DNA from: JAMXLJ01 sp036558745
Lineage (GTDB): Bacteria; Actinomycetota; Acidimicrobiia; IMCC26256; JAMXLJ01
Direction: 5' to 3'
Length of the DNA stretch: 64,000 nt
Assembly: GCA_036558745.1 (NCBI GenBank)
Contig: DATBEZ010000021.1
Location: 1 to 64,000, forward strand
Every line of letters begins with the position of its first letter. Positions within the stretch are counted from its first letter, which is position 1. Below the pieces are notes generated by a model. The model saw nothing but the letters and a program-made list of their open reading frames with translations. It was not told where the DNA came from and searched no databases. A program made the position numbers and the translations under genes. This document shows positions 34,747 to 41,458 of the stretch, one piece after another.

Positions 34747-34791
34747 ATACTGGGGCCGATCGCTCGTCAACCCCCGTCGAGGAAATTCCCC

Positions 34792-35460
34792 ATGACCACA
34801 CCCGGCGACGAGACGGGGCGCTTCCGGCAGCGGCGTCGGACCCGGGCCGCGATCGTCGCGGCGACGACCGAGCTGCTGCGCACCGGGGTCACGCCGTCGG
34901 TGGGTCAGGTGGCCGAGGCCGCGGACGTCTCGCGCCGCACCGTGTACCAGTACTTCCCGACGCTCGAGCAGCTGCTCGTCGACGCGACGCTCGGCATGCT
35001 CAGCCAGGCCGCGGTCGACGAGGCCATCGACGCGGCCGACGCCCACTCGGGCGACGGCGACGCGAGCGCGCGCGTCGCCGCGATGATCCGCGCGCTGACG
35101 ACGACCTCGGCCGAGATGCTCCCGTACGGCCGTCAGCTGATCCGCCTGACGGTCGACGCGCCACCCGCCGCGGACGCCGCGTCGCCGCGACGTGGCTACC
35201 GCCGGGTCGCATGGCTCGAACGCGCGCTCGAGCCGTTGCGACCGCGTCTGGCGCCAGAGACGTTCGAGCGGCTGGTCTCCGCGCTCGCGATGGTCGTCGG
35301 CTGGGAGGCGCTCATCGTGCTCGGCGACGTCCGCGGCCTCGACGCCGACGAGCAGCTCGACGTGTCACTGTGGTCGGCGCGCGCCCTCGTGCGTGCCGCG
35401 CTCGACGAGGCGGATGCGGCGGCGGGTCCGCTGCCGGACGGCGACTCGGCGAAGCGATGA
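34792..35460 (+). CDS. TetR-family transcriptional regulator
   Basis: 222 aa from ATG 34792 with GAGGAA upstream. The helix-turn-helix is at about 15-62: RRTRAAIVAATTELLRTGV, then VGQVAEAADVSRRTVYQYFPTLEQ. The C-terminal half is helical and should bind an effector. The divergent ABM monooxygenase gene and the palindromes between them point to a classical repressor/target pair. Downstream lies a VOC-type gene that may be co-transcribed. Confidence 0.9.
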   Translation: MTTPGDETGRFRQRRRTRAAIVAATTELLRTGVTPSVGQVAEAADVSRRTVYQYFPTLEQLLVDATLGMLSQAAVDEAIDAADAHSGDGDASARVAAMIRALTTTSAEMLPYGRQLIRLTVDAPPAADAASPRRGYRRVAWLERALEPLRPRLAPETFERLVSALAMVVGWEALIVLGDVRGLDADEQLDVSLWSARALVRAALDEADAAAGPLPDGDSAKR

Positions 35461-35520
35461 TTTCTCGGGGCCGGAGCGGTCGACACCCCTGACCGTCCGG
35501 CACGACGGAAGGAGCGCCCG

Positions 35521-35997
35521 ATGCCCCGGATCACGCCCAACCTCTGGTTCGACACCCAGGCCCTCGAGGCGGCCGAGTTCTACGTGTCCGTGTTCCCGAA
35601 CTCGAAGGTCACGAACGTCACGTACTACGGCGAGGCCGGGCCGCGACCCGAGGGCATGGTCCTGACCGTCGATTTCGCGCTCGACGGCCACGCCTACACC
35701 GGCATCAACGGTGGGCCCGAGTTCACGTTCGACGAGGCGATGTCCCTGATGATCCACTGCGAGACCCAGGACGAGGTCGACTACTACTGGGCGGCGCTGT
35801 CCGCGGGCGGCGAGGAGGGTCCGTGCGGATGGCTCAAGGACCGCTACGGCCTGTCGTGGCAGGTGTGCCCGACCGTGATGGACGAGCTCCTCAACGATCC
35901 GGACACCGCACGGAGCCAGCGCGCGGTGAAGGCGATGATGGGCATGAAGAAGCTCGACGTCGCCGCGTTGCTCGCCGCCGCCGACGCGGTCCCCTAG
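35521..35997 (+). CDS. VOC/PhnB-like (3-demethylubiquinone-methyltransferase-fold) protein
   Basis: 158 aa from ATG 35521 with GGAAGGAG upstream. ITPNLWFDTQALEAAEFYVSVFPNS is the standard opening of PF06983, followed by GGPEFTFDEAMSLMIHC and GWLKDRYGLSWQVCPTV. Despite the old family name these are not methyltransferases; their role is unknown. Its stop TAG and that of the convergent sigma gene share the palindrome CTAG (35994-35997). Confidence 0.9.
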   Translation: MPRITPNLWFDTQALEAAEFYVSVFPNSKVTNVTYYGEAGPRPEGMVLTVDFALDGHAYTGINGGPEFTFDEAMSLMIHCETQDEVDYYWAALSAGGEEGPCGWLKDRYGLSWQVCPTVMDELLNDPDTARSQRAVKAMMGMKKLDVAALLAAADAVP

Positions 35998-37010
35998 TCG
36001 TCGAGACGCGGTGGCAGGCCGAACATCGGGAACAGGTGGTCCGTGTCGAGGAACGCGTTGAACCCGATGATGCGGCCGTCGGAGATCTCGAGCACCTGGA
36101 GCGCCCACGGCTCGTGGCGCCCGCCCGGCCCGCTGGGCCGGTACTGACCGAACGCCGGGAGCCCGTTCGCGACCGTCGGGACGAGTCGCGAGCCTTTGCA
36201 GGCGATACCGGGACCGAACCAGAAGTCGAGGATGTCGTCGCGGCCGTGCAGCCACATCTCGAACGGTGGCATGGACTGCGTCGCGTCCTCCGCCAGCAGC
36301 GACGTCAGTGACTCGACGTCGTAGCGCTCGAACGCGTCGACGTAGCGCGCGAGCAGCTCCCGCTGGGCCTCGTCCAGCGGCTGCAGCGGCTGGGCCGCGT
36401 CGAGGTCGCTCGCCGCGAGCGTCGCCCGCGCGCGCTGGAGCGCGCTGTTGACCGACGCGACCGAGGTGTCGAGGAGCTCCGCCACCTCGTTCGCGTGCCA
36501 GTGGAGGACCTCGCGCAGAATGAGGACGGCGCGCTGGCGGGCCGGCAGGTGCTGGAGCGCGGCGACGAAGGCGAGCTTGATCGTCTCGCGCGCGACCGTG
36601 GCCTCCGCCGGGTCGCCGTCGTCGGAGAGCACGCGCCCGTCGGGGACGGGCTCGAGCCAGGGGAAGTCCGGGTTCGGCGGCGCGAGCGGCATGTCGGCCG
36701 AGCCCGCGGGGCCGAGGTCCATCGGGCGCGCACGGCGCTGGCGGCCGTTCAGCATGTCGATGCAAACGTTGGTCGCGATGCGATAGAGCCACGAACGCAA
36801 CGCGGAGCGCCCCTCGAACTTGTCGATGGCGCGCCACGCGCGCACGAGCGTCTCCTGCACCGCGTCCTCGGCCTCGAATCCCGAGCCCAGCATTCGGTAG
36901 CAGTAGCCGGTGAGCTCGACCCGATGGGACTCGAGCGCGCGCTCGAGCTCTCCCGGCGCGAACGTCGTCGAGGCGCGTGCACCACGGTCGGCGGAGGCGA
37001 CTTCAGTCAT
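35994..37010 (-). CDS. SigG/SigX5-type ECF sigma factor with SnoaL-like C-terminal domain
   Basis: 338 aa from ATG 37010. Sigma2 at about 20-95 (LTGYCYRMLGSGFEAEDAVQETLVRAWRA, then LRSWLYRIATNVCIDML) and sigma4 at about 150-205 (LPARQRAVLILREVLHWHANEVAELL). The last ~110 residues form an NTF2/SnoaL-like domain (VDAFERYDVESLTSLLAEDATQSMPPFEMW to the end), as in the SigG group (TIGR02960-like). In related sigma factors this domain modulates activity instead of an anti-sigma factor. Neighbours are small VOC, SnoaL and membrane proteins, the usual company of this group. Confidence 0.9.
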   Translation of the reverse strand: MTEVASADRGARASTTFAPGELERALESHRVELTGYCYRMLGSGFEAEDAVQETLVRAWRAIDKFEGRSALRSWLYRIATNVCIDMLNGRQRRARPMDLGPAGSADMPLAPPNPDFPWLEPVPDGRVLSDDGDPAEATVARETIKLAFVAALQHLPARQRAVLILREVLHWHANEVAELLDTSVASVNSALQRARATLAASDLDAAQPLQPLDEAQRELLARYVDAFERYDVESLTSLLAEDATQSMPPFEMWLHGRDDILDFWFGPGIACKGSRLVPTVANGLPAFGQYRPSGPGGRHEPWALQVLEISDGRIIGFNAFLDTDHLFPMFGLPPRLDD

Positions 37011-37214
37011 GTCCGTTCCCTTGGTCGTCGGCCGGCTGGTTCGGTCTCCGCCCACCCGGAGCCCTCACAGCTGTCCAGCGTGCCACAGGCACCCGTCGTG
37101 GTGGAAGCGGTCGGCCGCCTTCCGCGGTCCGTGAACGTCCGGCCGCGATGAGTTCCGCGCGCCGGGACCGTCTGAGCACCGAACGCACGACTTCGATGTC
37201 CAGGAGGAACCACC

Positions 37215-37691
37215 ATGAGCGCAACCGCCGGAACCCTGATCGCCGGAACGGCCCGCACCACGACCGACGCACGCAGCACGTGGCGTGCCGGCATCACCGC
37301 GAGCGTCGTCGCCGCGGGCGCGACGCAGCTCTTCATCGTCGTCGCCCACGCGCTCGGGGTGTCGCTGAAGGTCGGTTCGCCTGGCGCCGACCACGCCGAA
37401 GCGATCCCGATGCTCGCGTTCGCGCAGTGGGCGCTGATCTGGTCGCTGGTCGGCACCGGCCTCGCGGTCGCGTTGAACCGCTACGCCAGGCATCCTCGGA
37501 ACACGTTCGTCGCGACGACCGTCGTGCTGACCGTGCTGTCGTTCGGAGCGCCGATCACCGCGACGCACACCGGTGTCGCGACGAAGCTCGTGCTCGCGCT
37601 GTCCCATGTCGTCGCCGCCGCGATCGTGATCCCCGTGGTCGCGGCCCGGCTGCCTCGTGACGGTCGTCGGACCGCGCCGGTGCAGCGCTGA
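37215..37691 (+). CDS. DUF6069-like four-helix membrane protein
   Basis: 158 aa from ATG 37215 with AGGAGGAA upstream. Four hydrophobic segments: ITASVVAAGATQLFIVVAHAL, MLAFAQWALIWSLVGTGLAVAL, FVATTVVLTVLSFGAPI and LVLALSHVVAAAIVIPVVAARL, with a conserved-looking His in ATHTGVATKLVLALSH. This is the DUF6069 pattern, common next to SigG-type sigma factors in actinobacteria. Divergent from the sigma gene by about 200 bp; function unknown. Confidence 0.8.
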   Translation: MSATAGTLIAGTARTTTDARSTWRAGITASVVAAGATQLFIVVAHALGVSLKVGSPGADHAEAIPMLAFAQWALIWSLVGTGLAVALNRYARHPRNTFVATTVVLTVLSFGAPITATHTGVATKLVLALSHVVAAAIVIPVVAARLPRDGRRTAPVQR

Positions 37692-37702
37692 ACCGGGACA
37701 CG

Positions 37703-37722
37703 GACGCCGTCGGGACGGCGTC
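37703..37722. terminator. convergent terminator hairpin
   Basis: 9-bp arms GACGCCGTC (37703-37711) and GACGGCGTC (37714-37722) around 2 nt, in the 55-bp gap between convergent genes. Confidence 0.6.
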
Positions 37723-37746
37723 GTTCGGCGGTCGTCCCGTGCTTCG

Positions 37747-38139
37747 TCAGCCAGTCGGCGCGCGCAGCGCGTCGAGCATCGCCGCGGTGTCGATCGCGAA
37801 GTGCGCCGCGACCGCCTTGCCGTCACGGACCGTCCAGCGGTGCACCTCCGGAATGTCGAACGCGGTCCCGTTCGACCGCACGGTGCCGCGCGTGCGACCG
37901 AACTGGATCACCTCGCCGTCGGCGGCGAACACTGCTTCGATCGCGACCGCGGAGTCGATCGTGCCCGTGAGCGTCAGGGCGAAGCTCGCGAACCCGTCGT
38001 GGCCGACGTGGCGGCCGCCCCACGGCAGCATCGGATCCTGGGTCACGACGCACGACTCGTCGACGAGGCGCAAGAGCGTGTCCAGATCGCGTTCGGCCAT
38101 CGCCCGGTAGATCGCCTGCACGGTCTCGATATCGGTCAT
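37747..38139 (-). CDS. SnoaL-like (NTF2 fold) protein
   Basis: 130 aa. VQAIYRAMAERDLDTLLRLVDESCVV is the standard SnoaL opening; PWGGRHVGHDGFASF, VIQFGRTRGTVRSNGTAFDIPEVHRWTVRDGKAVAAHFAID completes the cone-shaped fold (cited as separate pieces PWGGRHVGHDGF and EVHRWTVRDGK). Active-site residues differ among members, so function (isomerase, hydratase, binding protein) is open. It is divergent from the ArsR gene across 109 bp. Confidence 0.85.
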   Translation of the reverse strand: MTDIETVQAIYRAMAERDLDTLLRLVDESCVVTQDPMLPWGGRHVGHDGFASFALTLTGTIDSAVAIEAVFAADGEVIQFGRTRGTVRSNGTAFDIPEVHRWTVRDGKAVAAHFAIDTAAMLDALRAPTG

Positions 38140-38212
38140 GGCAGGGGACCCCTTCCGCAGCCAGGCACGGTACCGAGCGCACGCACAAGCCTGGCGGGCG
38201 ATCGAACATGCC

Positions 38213-38241
38213 TTGACAGAAATATTCTCTGCTGGTTATGT
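38213..38241 (+). promoter_or_regulatory. sigma70-type promoter of the ArsR-AHSA1 pair
   Basis: TTGACA (38213-38218), a 17-nt spacer and TTATGT (38236-38241). The expected transcription start falls on or next to GTG 38249, so the message may be leaderless, although AGGAGG (38242-38247) lies 1 nt before the GTG. The spacer contains an AT-rich near-palindrome (CAGA..TCTG) that could be the ArsR operator. Confidence 0.6.
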
Positions 38242-38248
38242 AGGAGGC

Positions 38249-38575
38249 GTGGAAGCGCCGTTCACGGTTCTGGCCGAGCCCGCCCGCCGCCAGATCCTCG
38301 ACCAGCTCCGGGAGCGACCTCGCATGGTGGGCGAGCTGACGGCCGCCCTCGGACTCACCCAGCCGGGCACGTCGAAGCATCTGAAGGTGCTGCGCGAGGC
38401 CGGGCTCGTGCGCGTCCGCCGGGACGCGCAGCGACGCTGGTACGAGCTGCGGCTCGAACCGCTCGTCGCGCTCGACACGTGGCTCGAGCCGTACCGGCGC
38501 ATGTGGTCGGAGCATCTCGACGCGCTCGAACGGCACCTGGACGCGATGCCCGACGAAGAGGAGGACCGCACGTGA
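38249..38575 (+). CDS. ArsR-family transcriptional regulator
   Basis: 108 aa from GTG 38249; the frame is open further upstream through the promoter, but the family always starts close to this point (EAPFTVLAEPARRQILDQL). Winged helix: ERPRMVGELTAALGLTQPGTSKHLKVLREAGLVRVRRDAQRRWYEL. No metal-binding cysteines are seen, so it is a non-metal ArsR of the type paired with AHSA1 (SRPBCC) proteins. It overlaps the AHSA1 gene by 4 nt (GTGA). Confidence 0.88.
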   Translation: MEAPFTVLAEPARRQILDQLRERPRMVGELTAALGLTQPGTSKHLKVLREAGLVRVRRDAQRRWYELRLEPLVALDTWLEPYRRMWSEHLDALERHLDAMPDEEEDRT

Positions 38576-39444
38576 ACGAGACGCTGTACTTCGTCGACGG
38601 CCGGACCGCGCTCCGCACGGAACGGCGTGTCGCGCACCCACCGTCGAAGGTGTGGCGCGCGATCACCGATCCCGCGCACCTGGGCGCGTGGTTTCCCTTC
38701 GACGTCGAGGTCGACCTGCGGAGCGGCGGCGCCATCCGCTTCGTTCCGAAGGACGTCGACCAGGGACCGACGACCTCGGGTGTCGTCACCGCGCTCGATC
38801 CACCGCGCGTGTTCGCGTTCACGTGGGGCGACGCCGACGACGTGCGGTTCGAGCTCTCGCCCGACGGCGAGCGCGGGTGCCTGCTCGTGCTCACGCACAC
38901 CTTCGCCGACCACTACGGCGCCGCCAGCTTCACCGCCGGTTGGGAGACCTGTCTCGACGCGATGGAGTCCGTGCTCGAGGGACGTGCTCCCGAACCGACG
39001 CGTGACATGGCCGAACGCCACGATCACTACGTCGCTGCGTTCGGGCTCGACGAGGGCACGACGGAGCAGCTCGAGGGCGAGTGGCGCGTCCGCTTCGAGC
39101 GTCAGATGACGCGACCCGCGGAGACGCTCTGGTCGACGCTCGGAGGGTCGGGTGCGACGACGGTCGGCGATCCGGTCCCGGCAGGATTCACCGTTGCGGG
39201 CATCGAAGCAGGCGCGATCACGGCCGTCGACGACGCCAAGCTCCTCGAGTACCTGTGGCGCGAGCACGGGCGCGACGCCGGGCGCGTGCGCGTCGAGCTG
39301 GGCGCGGGCACCGGTCAAGGCGCGCGCCTCGTCGTGACCCAGACCGGACCGGTCGACGAGGGCGCGGCGCGCGATCGTGCGCTCGAGGCGTGGCGAACAC
39401 GCCTCGACCAGGTCGCGACCGAGCTGCGCGCGCTCCCTTCGTGA
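38572..39444 (+). CDS. double SRPBCC/AHSA1 domain protein
   Basis: 290 aa from GTG 38572. Residues about 12-140 form one AHSA1-type helix-grip domain (RRVAHPPSKVWRAITDPAHLGAWFPFD, then LVLTHTFADHYGAASFTAGWETCLDAM). Residues about 165-288 form a second, more divergent copy (RFERQMTRPAETLWSTLGG, then LVVTQTGPVD). ArsR-AHSA1 pairs are widespread; the AHSA1 partner is thought to bind a hydrophobic ligand. The duplication in one chain is less usual. Substrate unknown. Confidence 0.85.
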   Translation: MNETLYFVDGRTALRTERRVAHPPSKVWRAITDPAHLGAWFPFDVEVDLRSGGAIRFVPKDVDQGPTTSGVVTALDPPRVFAFTWGDADDVRFELSPDGERGCLLVLTHTFADHYGAASFTAGWETCLDAMESVLEGRAPEPTRDMAERHDHYVAAFGLDEGTTEQLEGEWRVRFERQMTRPAETLWSTLGGSGATTVGDPVPAGFTVAGIEAGAITAVDDAKLLEYLWREHGRDAGRVRVELGAGTGQGARLVVTQTGPVDEGAARDRALEAWRTRLDQVATELRALPS

Positions 39445-39450
39445 GCCGCG

Positions 39451-40377
39451 TCAGCGGTCGTCGGTTTTCGGCCGCAACGGTTGCGAGTGGTCCCAGTCCG
39501 CGAGCAATGTCCGCAACGCGGTGAGCAGCAGGAGTGGTGTGTCGAGCATCGGATGGTGTCCCGCTTCGGGGAGCTCGACGACGGGCGCGACGCGCCCGAG
39601 GGCTTCGTACATCGACGCGCTGATGTCGGACGTGACCAAGCCGTATTCGCTGCGCAGCAGCGCGAAGCGCGACCGCACGCGGTGCAGGTAGGGCAGCGCG
39701 ATGCCGCGCATCGAGCTGGAGAACTGCTCGAAGATGCGCCGGTCGAACTTCCACTGCCAGCCACCCTCCACGGGTCGCAACGACCGCCGGCCGACGTGGT
39801 CGATGACGTAGTCGAGATAGTGCGCCTGCGCCGGGACGGTGCGAAAGCGCGTCAGCGCGTCCTCGATCGACGTGTAGGTGCGTGGACGCCCGAACGCCTC
39901 CTTCAACCGGTGCGCCTCGACCTCGGGGTCGGGTTGCGTCACCGGTGAGTCGCACACGACGACACCCGCGAACTCGTCGGCATGGAGTGCCGCGGTCGCA
40001 ATCGTCACGAAGCCACCCATGCTGTGTCCGACGATGACGGGTGGCCCGGCGATGCGCCCCGCGCCGGCGACGGTCGCGACCTCGTCGGTCCACTGCTCGA
40101 GCGCGTACGTCTCGCGGTGGTCGCTGTCGCCGTGACCCGTGAGGTCCAGCGCGACGACGCGGAAGTCGGAGGCGAACGTCGCCGCGACGTGCGTCCACCA
40201 GTGCGCGTGCGCACCGCCGCCGTGGACGAACACGAGGCCGCGCCGGTCCGGCTTTCCCCACGAGAGGTAGTGGACGGTCGCACCGTCGACGGTCACGTCA
40301 CCGTCGTCGAAGGGGACCGCGAGCGCACGCCGGAACCACCCGGGCGCGTCGGGGAGCGGGGCGATCGGTTCGGCCAT
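39451..40377 (-). CDS. alpha/beta hydrolase
   Basis: 308 aa. Oxyanion-hole region VFVHGGGAHAHWW near 50, nucleophile elbow GHSMGGF near 118, Asp of VVCDSPV region or a later loop, and the catalytic His in AGHHPMLD near 283. The cap region lies at about 150-215. This is the esterase/haloalkane-dehalogenase/epoxide-hydrolase class; the residues after the HGGG motif suit an esterase or C-C hydrolase. Divergent from an SDR gene with a long inverted repeat between. Confidence 0.87.
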   Translation of the reverse strand: MAEPIAPLPDAPGWFRRALAVPFDDGDVTVDGATVHYLSWGKPDRRGLVFVHGGGAHAHWWTHVAATFASDFRVVALDLTGHGDSDHRETYALEQWTDEVATVAGAGRIAGPPVIVGHSMGGFVTIATAALHADEFAGVVVCDSPVTQPDPEVEAHRLKEAFGRPRTYTSIEDALTRFRTVPAQAHYLDYVIDHVGRRSLRPVEGGWQWKFDRRIFEQFSSSMRGIALPYLHRVRSRFALLRSEYGLVTSDISASMYEALGRVAPVVELPEAGHHPMLDTPLLLLTALRTLLADWDHSQPLRPKTDDR

Positions 40378-40419
40378 CGATCCCCGACGCTAGATGGACC
40401 GTGCAGAGCCTTCCCCCGA

Positions 40420-40458
40420 TGGGACGAATTCCGCGTCGTGCAGCAGGAATTCGTCCCA
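40420..40458. promoter_or_regulatory. 13-bp inverted repeat between divergent genes
   Basis: TGGGACGAATTCC (40420-40432) and its exact complement (40446-40458) are separated by 13 nt. Each arm contains GAATTC. Outer CCCCC (40413-40417) and GGGGG (40466-40470) could extend it. It lies in the 147-bp gap between the hydrolase and SDR starts, so an operator for a regulator spanning two helical turns is more likely than a terminator. Confidence 0.6.
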
Positions 40459-40524
40459 ACCGAGCGGGGGATCGCGGACTGGGGCACAGTGACGGCCCGG
40501 CACGAGCGCGCGGGAGGATCGGCG

Positions 40525-41454
40525 ATGGGCGAGCGCTTCGCAGGACGGGTGGCGTTGATCACGGGCGGGGGCCGCGGTCTCGGTCGTGAGTACGCCCTGC
40601 TGCTCGTGTCCGAAGGGGCGCGTGTCGTCGTGAACGACCTGGGTGGGGACCGCCACGGATCCCGGACCGGCAGCGACGTCGCGAGCGGGGTCGTCGAGGA
40701 GATCCGCGCCGCGGGTGGTGAAGCCGTCGCCGACGGGCACGACGTGGTCGATGACGCGCGCGACGTCGTCGGCGCGGCGGTGGACGCGTGGGGGCGTGTC
40801 GACCTCGTCGTCAACAACGCGGGCATCTCCGGCGGCGGCGAGATCGACCAGATCCCCGTCGCCGATTACGACCGAATGATCGACGTCCACTACCGCGGCA
40901 CCGTCGCGGTGTGCCGGGCCGCGTGGCCGTTGCTGCGCGAGCAGCGCTACGGGCGGATCGTCAACACGTCGTCGGGGTCGTTCATGGGTCTCCCGAGCAC
41001 GAGCGCGTACATCTCCGCGAAGGCCGCGGTGATGGGGCTCACGCGGGCGCTCGCGCACGACGGCGCGCGACACGACGTCAAGGTGAACGCGGTGATGCCC
41101 ATCGCGTACACGCGCCTGACCCGCGAGATCCCGAGCGAGACGTTCCGCTCCTTCCTCGAGACGCGCTTCGCCCCGGCGACCGTGGCCCCGTTCGTGGCCG
41201 CCTTGCTCACGACCGAGGTCCCGTGCACCGGGGAGACGTTCTCGGTGGGGGGAGGCATCGCGGCGCGCGTCGTGCTCGCGACCGTTCCCGGTCACGTGTC
41301 GACCGCACACTCGGTCGACGACTACCTCGCGCACTTCGACGAGATCCTGTCGACGGACGGGCTGTTCGTGCCGGCCGGGTCGATGGACGAGATCGCGTTC
41401 CGGTCTGGTCAGGTCGGCGCGAACCTCGACAACCCGACGTTCGCGCCGTCCTGA
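40525..41454 (+). CDS. short-chain dehydrogenase/reductase (17beta-HSD4/MFE-2-like)
   Basis: 309 aa from ATG 40525 with GGGAGGATC upstream. TGGGRGLGREYALLL (about 13-28) and VVVNDLGGDRHG match the SDR branch that forms the dehydrogenase domain of peroxisomal multifunctional enzyme 2. NNAG near 97; catalytic S, Y..K in SAYISAKAA near 155-160. The C-terminal ~90 residues (AARVVLATVPGHVSTAHSVDDYL and so on) follow that branch. Likely substrate: a 3-hydroxyacyl-CoA or steroid; inferred from family. Convergent with the large lipoprotein gene, 4 nt apart. Confidence 0.87.
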   Translation: MGERFAGRVALITGGGRGLGREYALLLVSEGARVVVNDLGGDRHGSRTGSDVASGVVEEIRAAGGEAVADGHDVVDDARDVVGAAVDAWGRVDLVVNNAGISGGGEIDQIPVADYDRMIDVHYRGTVAVCRAAWPLLREQRYGRIVNTSSGSFMGLPSTSAYISAKAAVMGLTRALAHDGARHDVKVNAVMPIAYTRLTREIPSETFRSFLETRFAPATVAPFVAALLTTEVPCTGETFSVGGGIAARVVLATVPGHVSTAHSVDDYLAHFDEILSTDGLFVPAGSMDEIAFRSGQVGANLDNPTFAPS

Positions 41455-41458
41455 CCGC

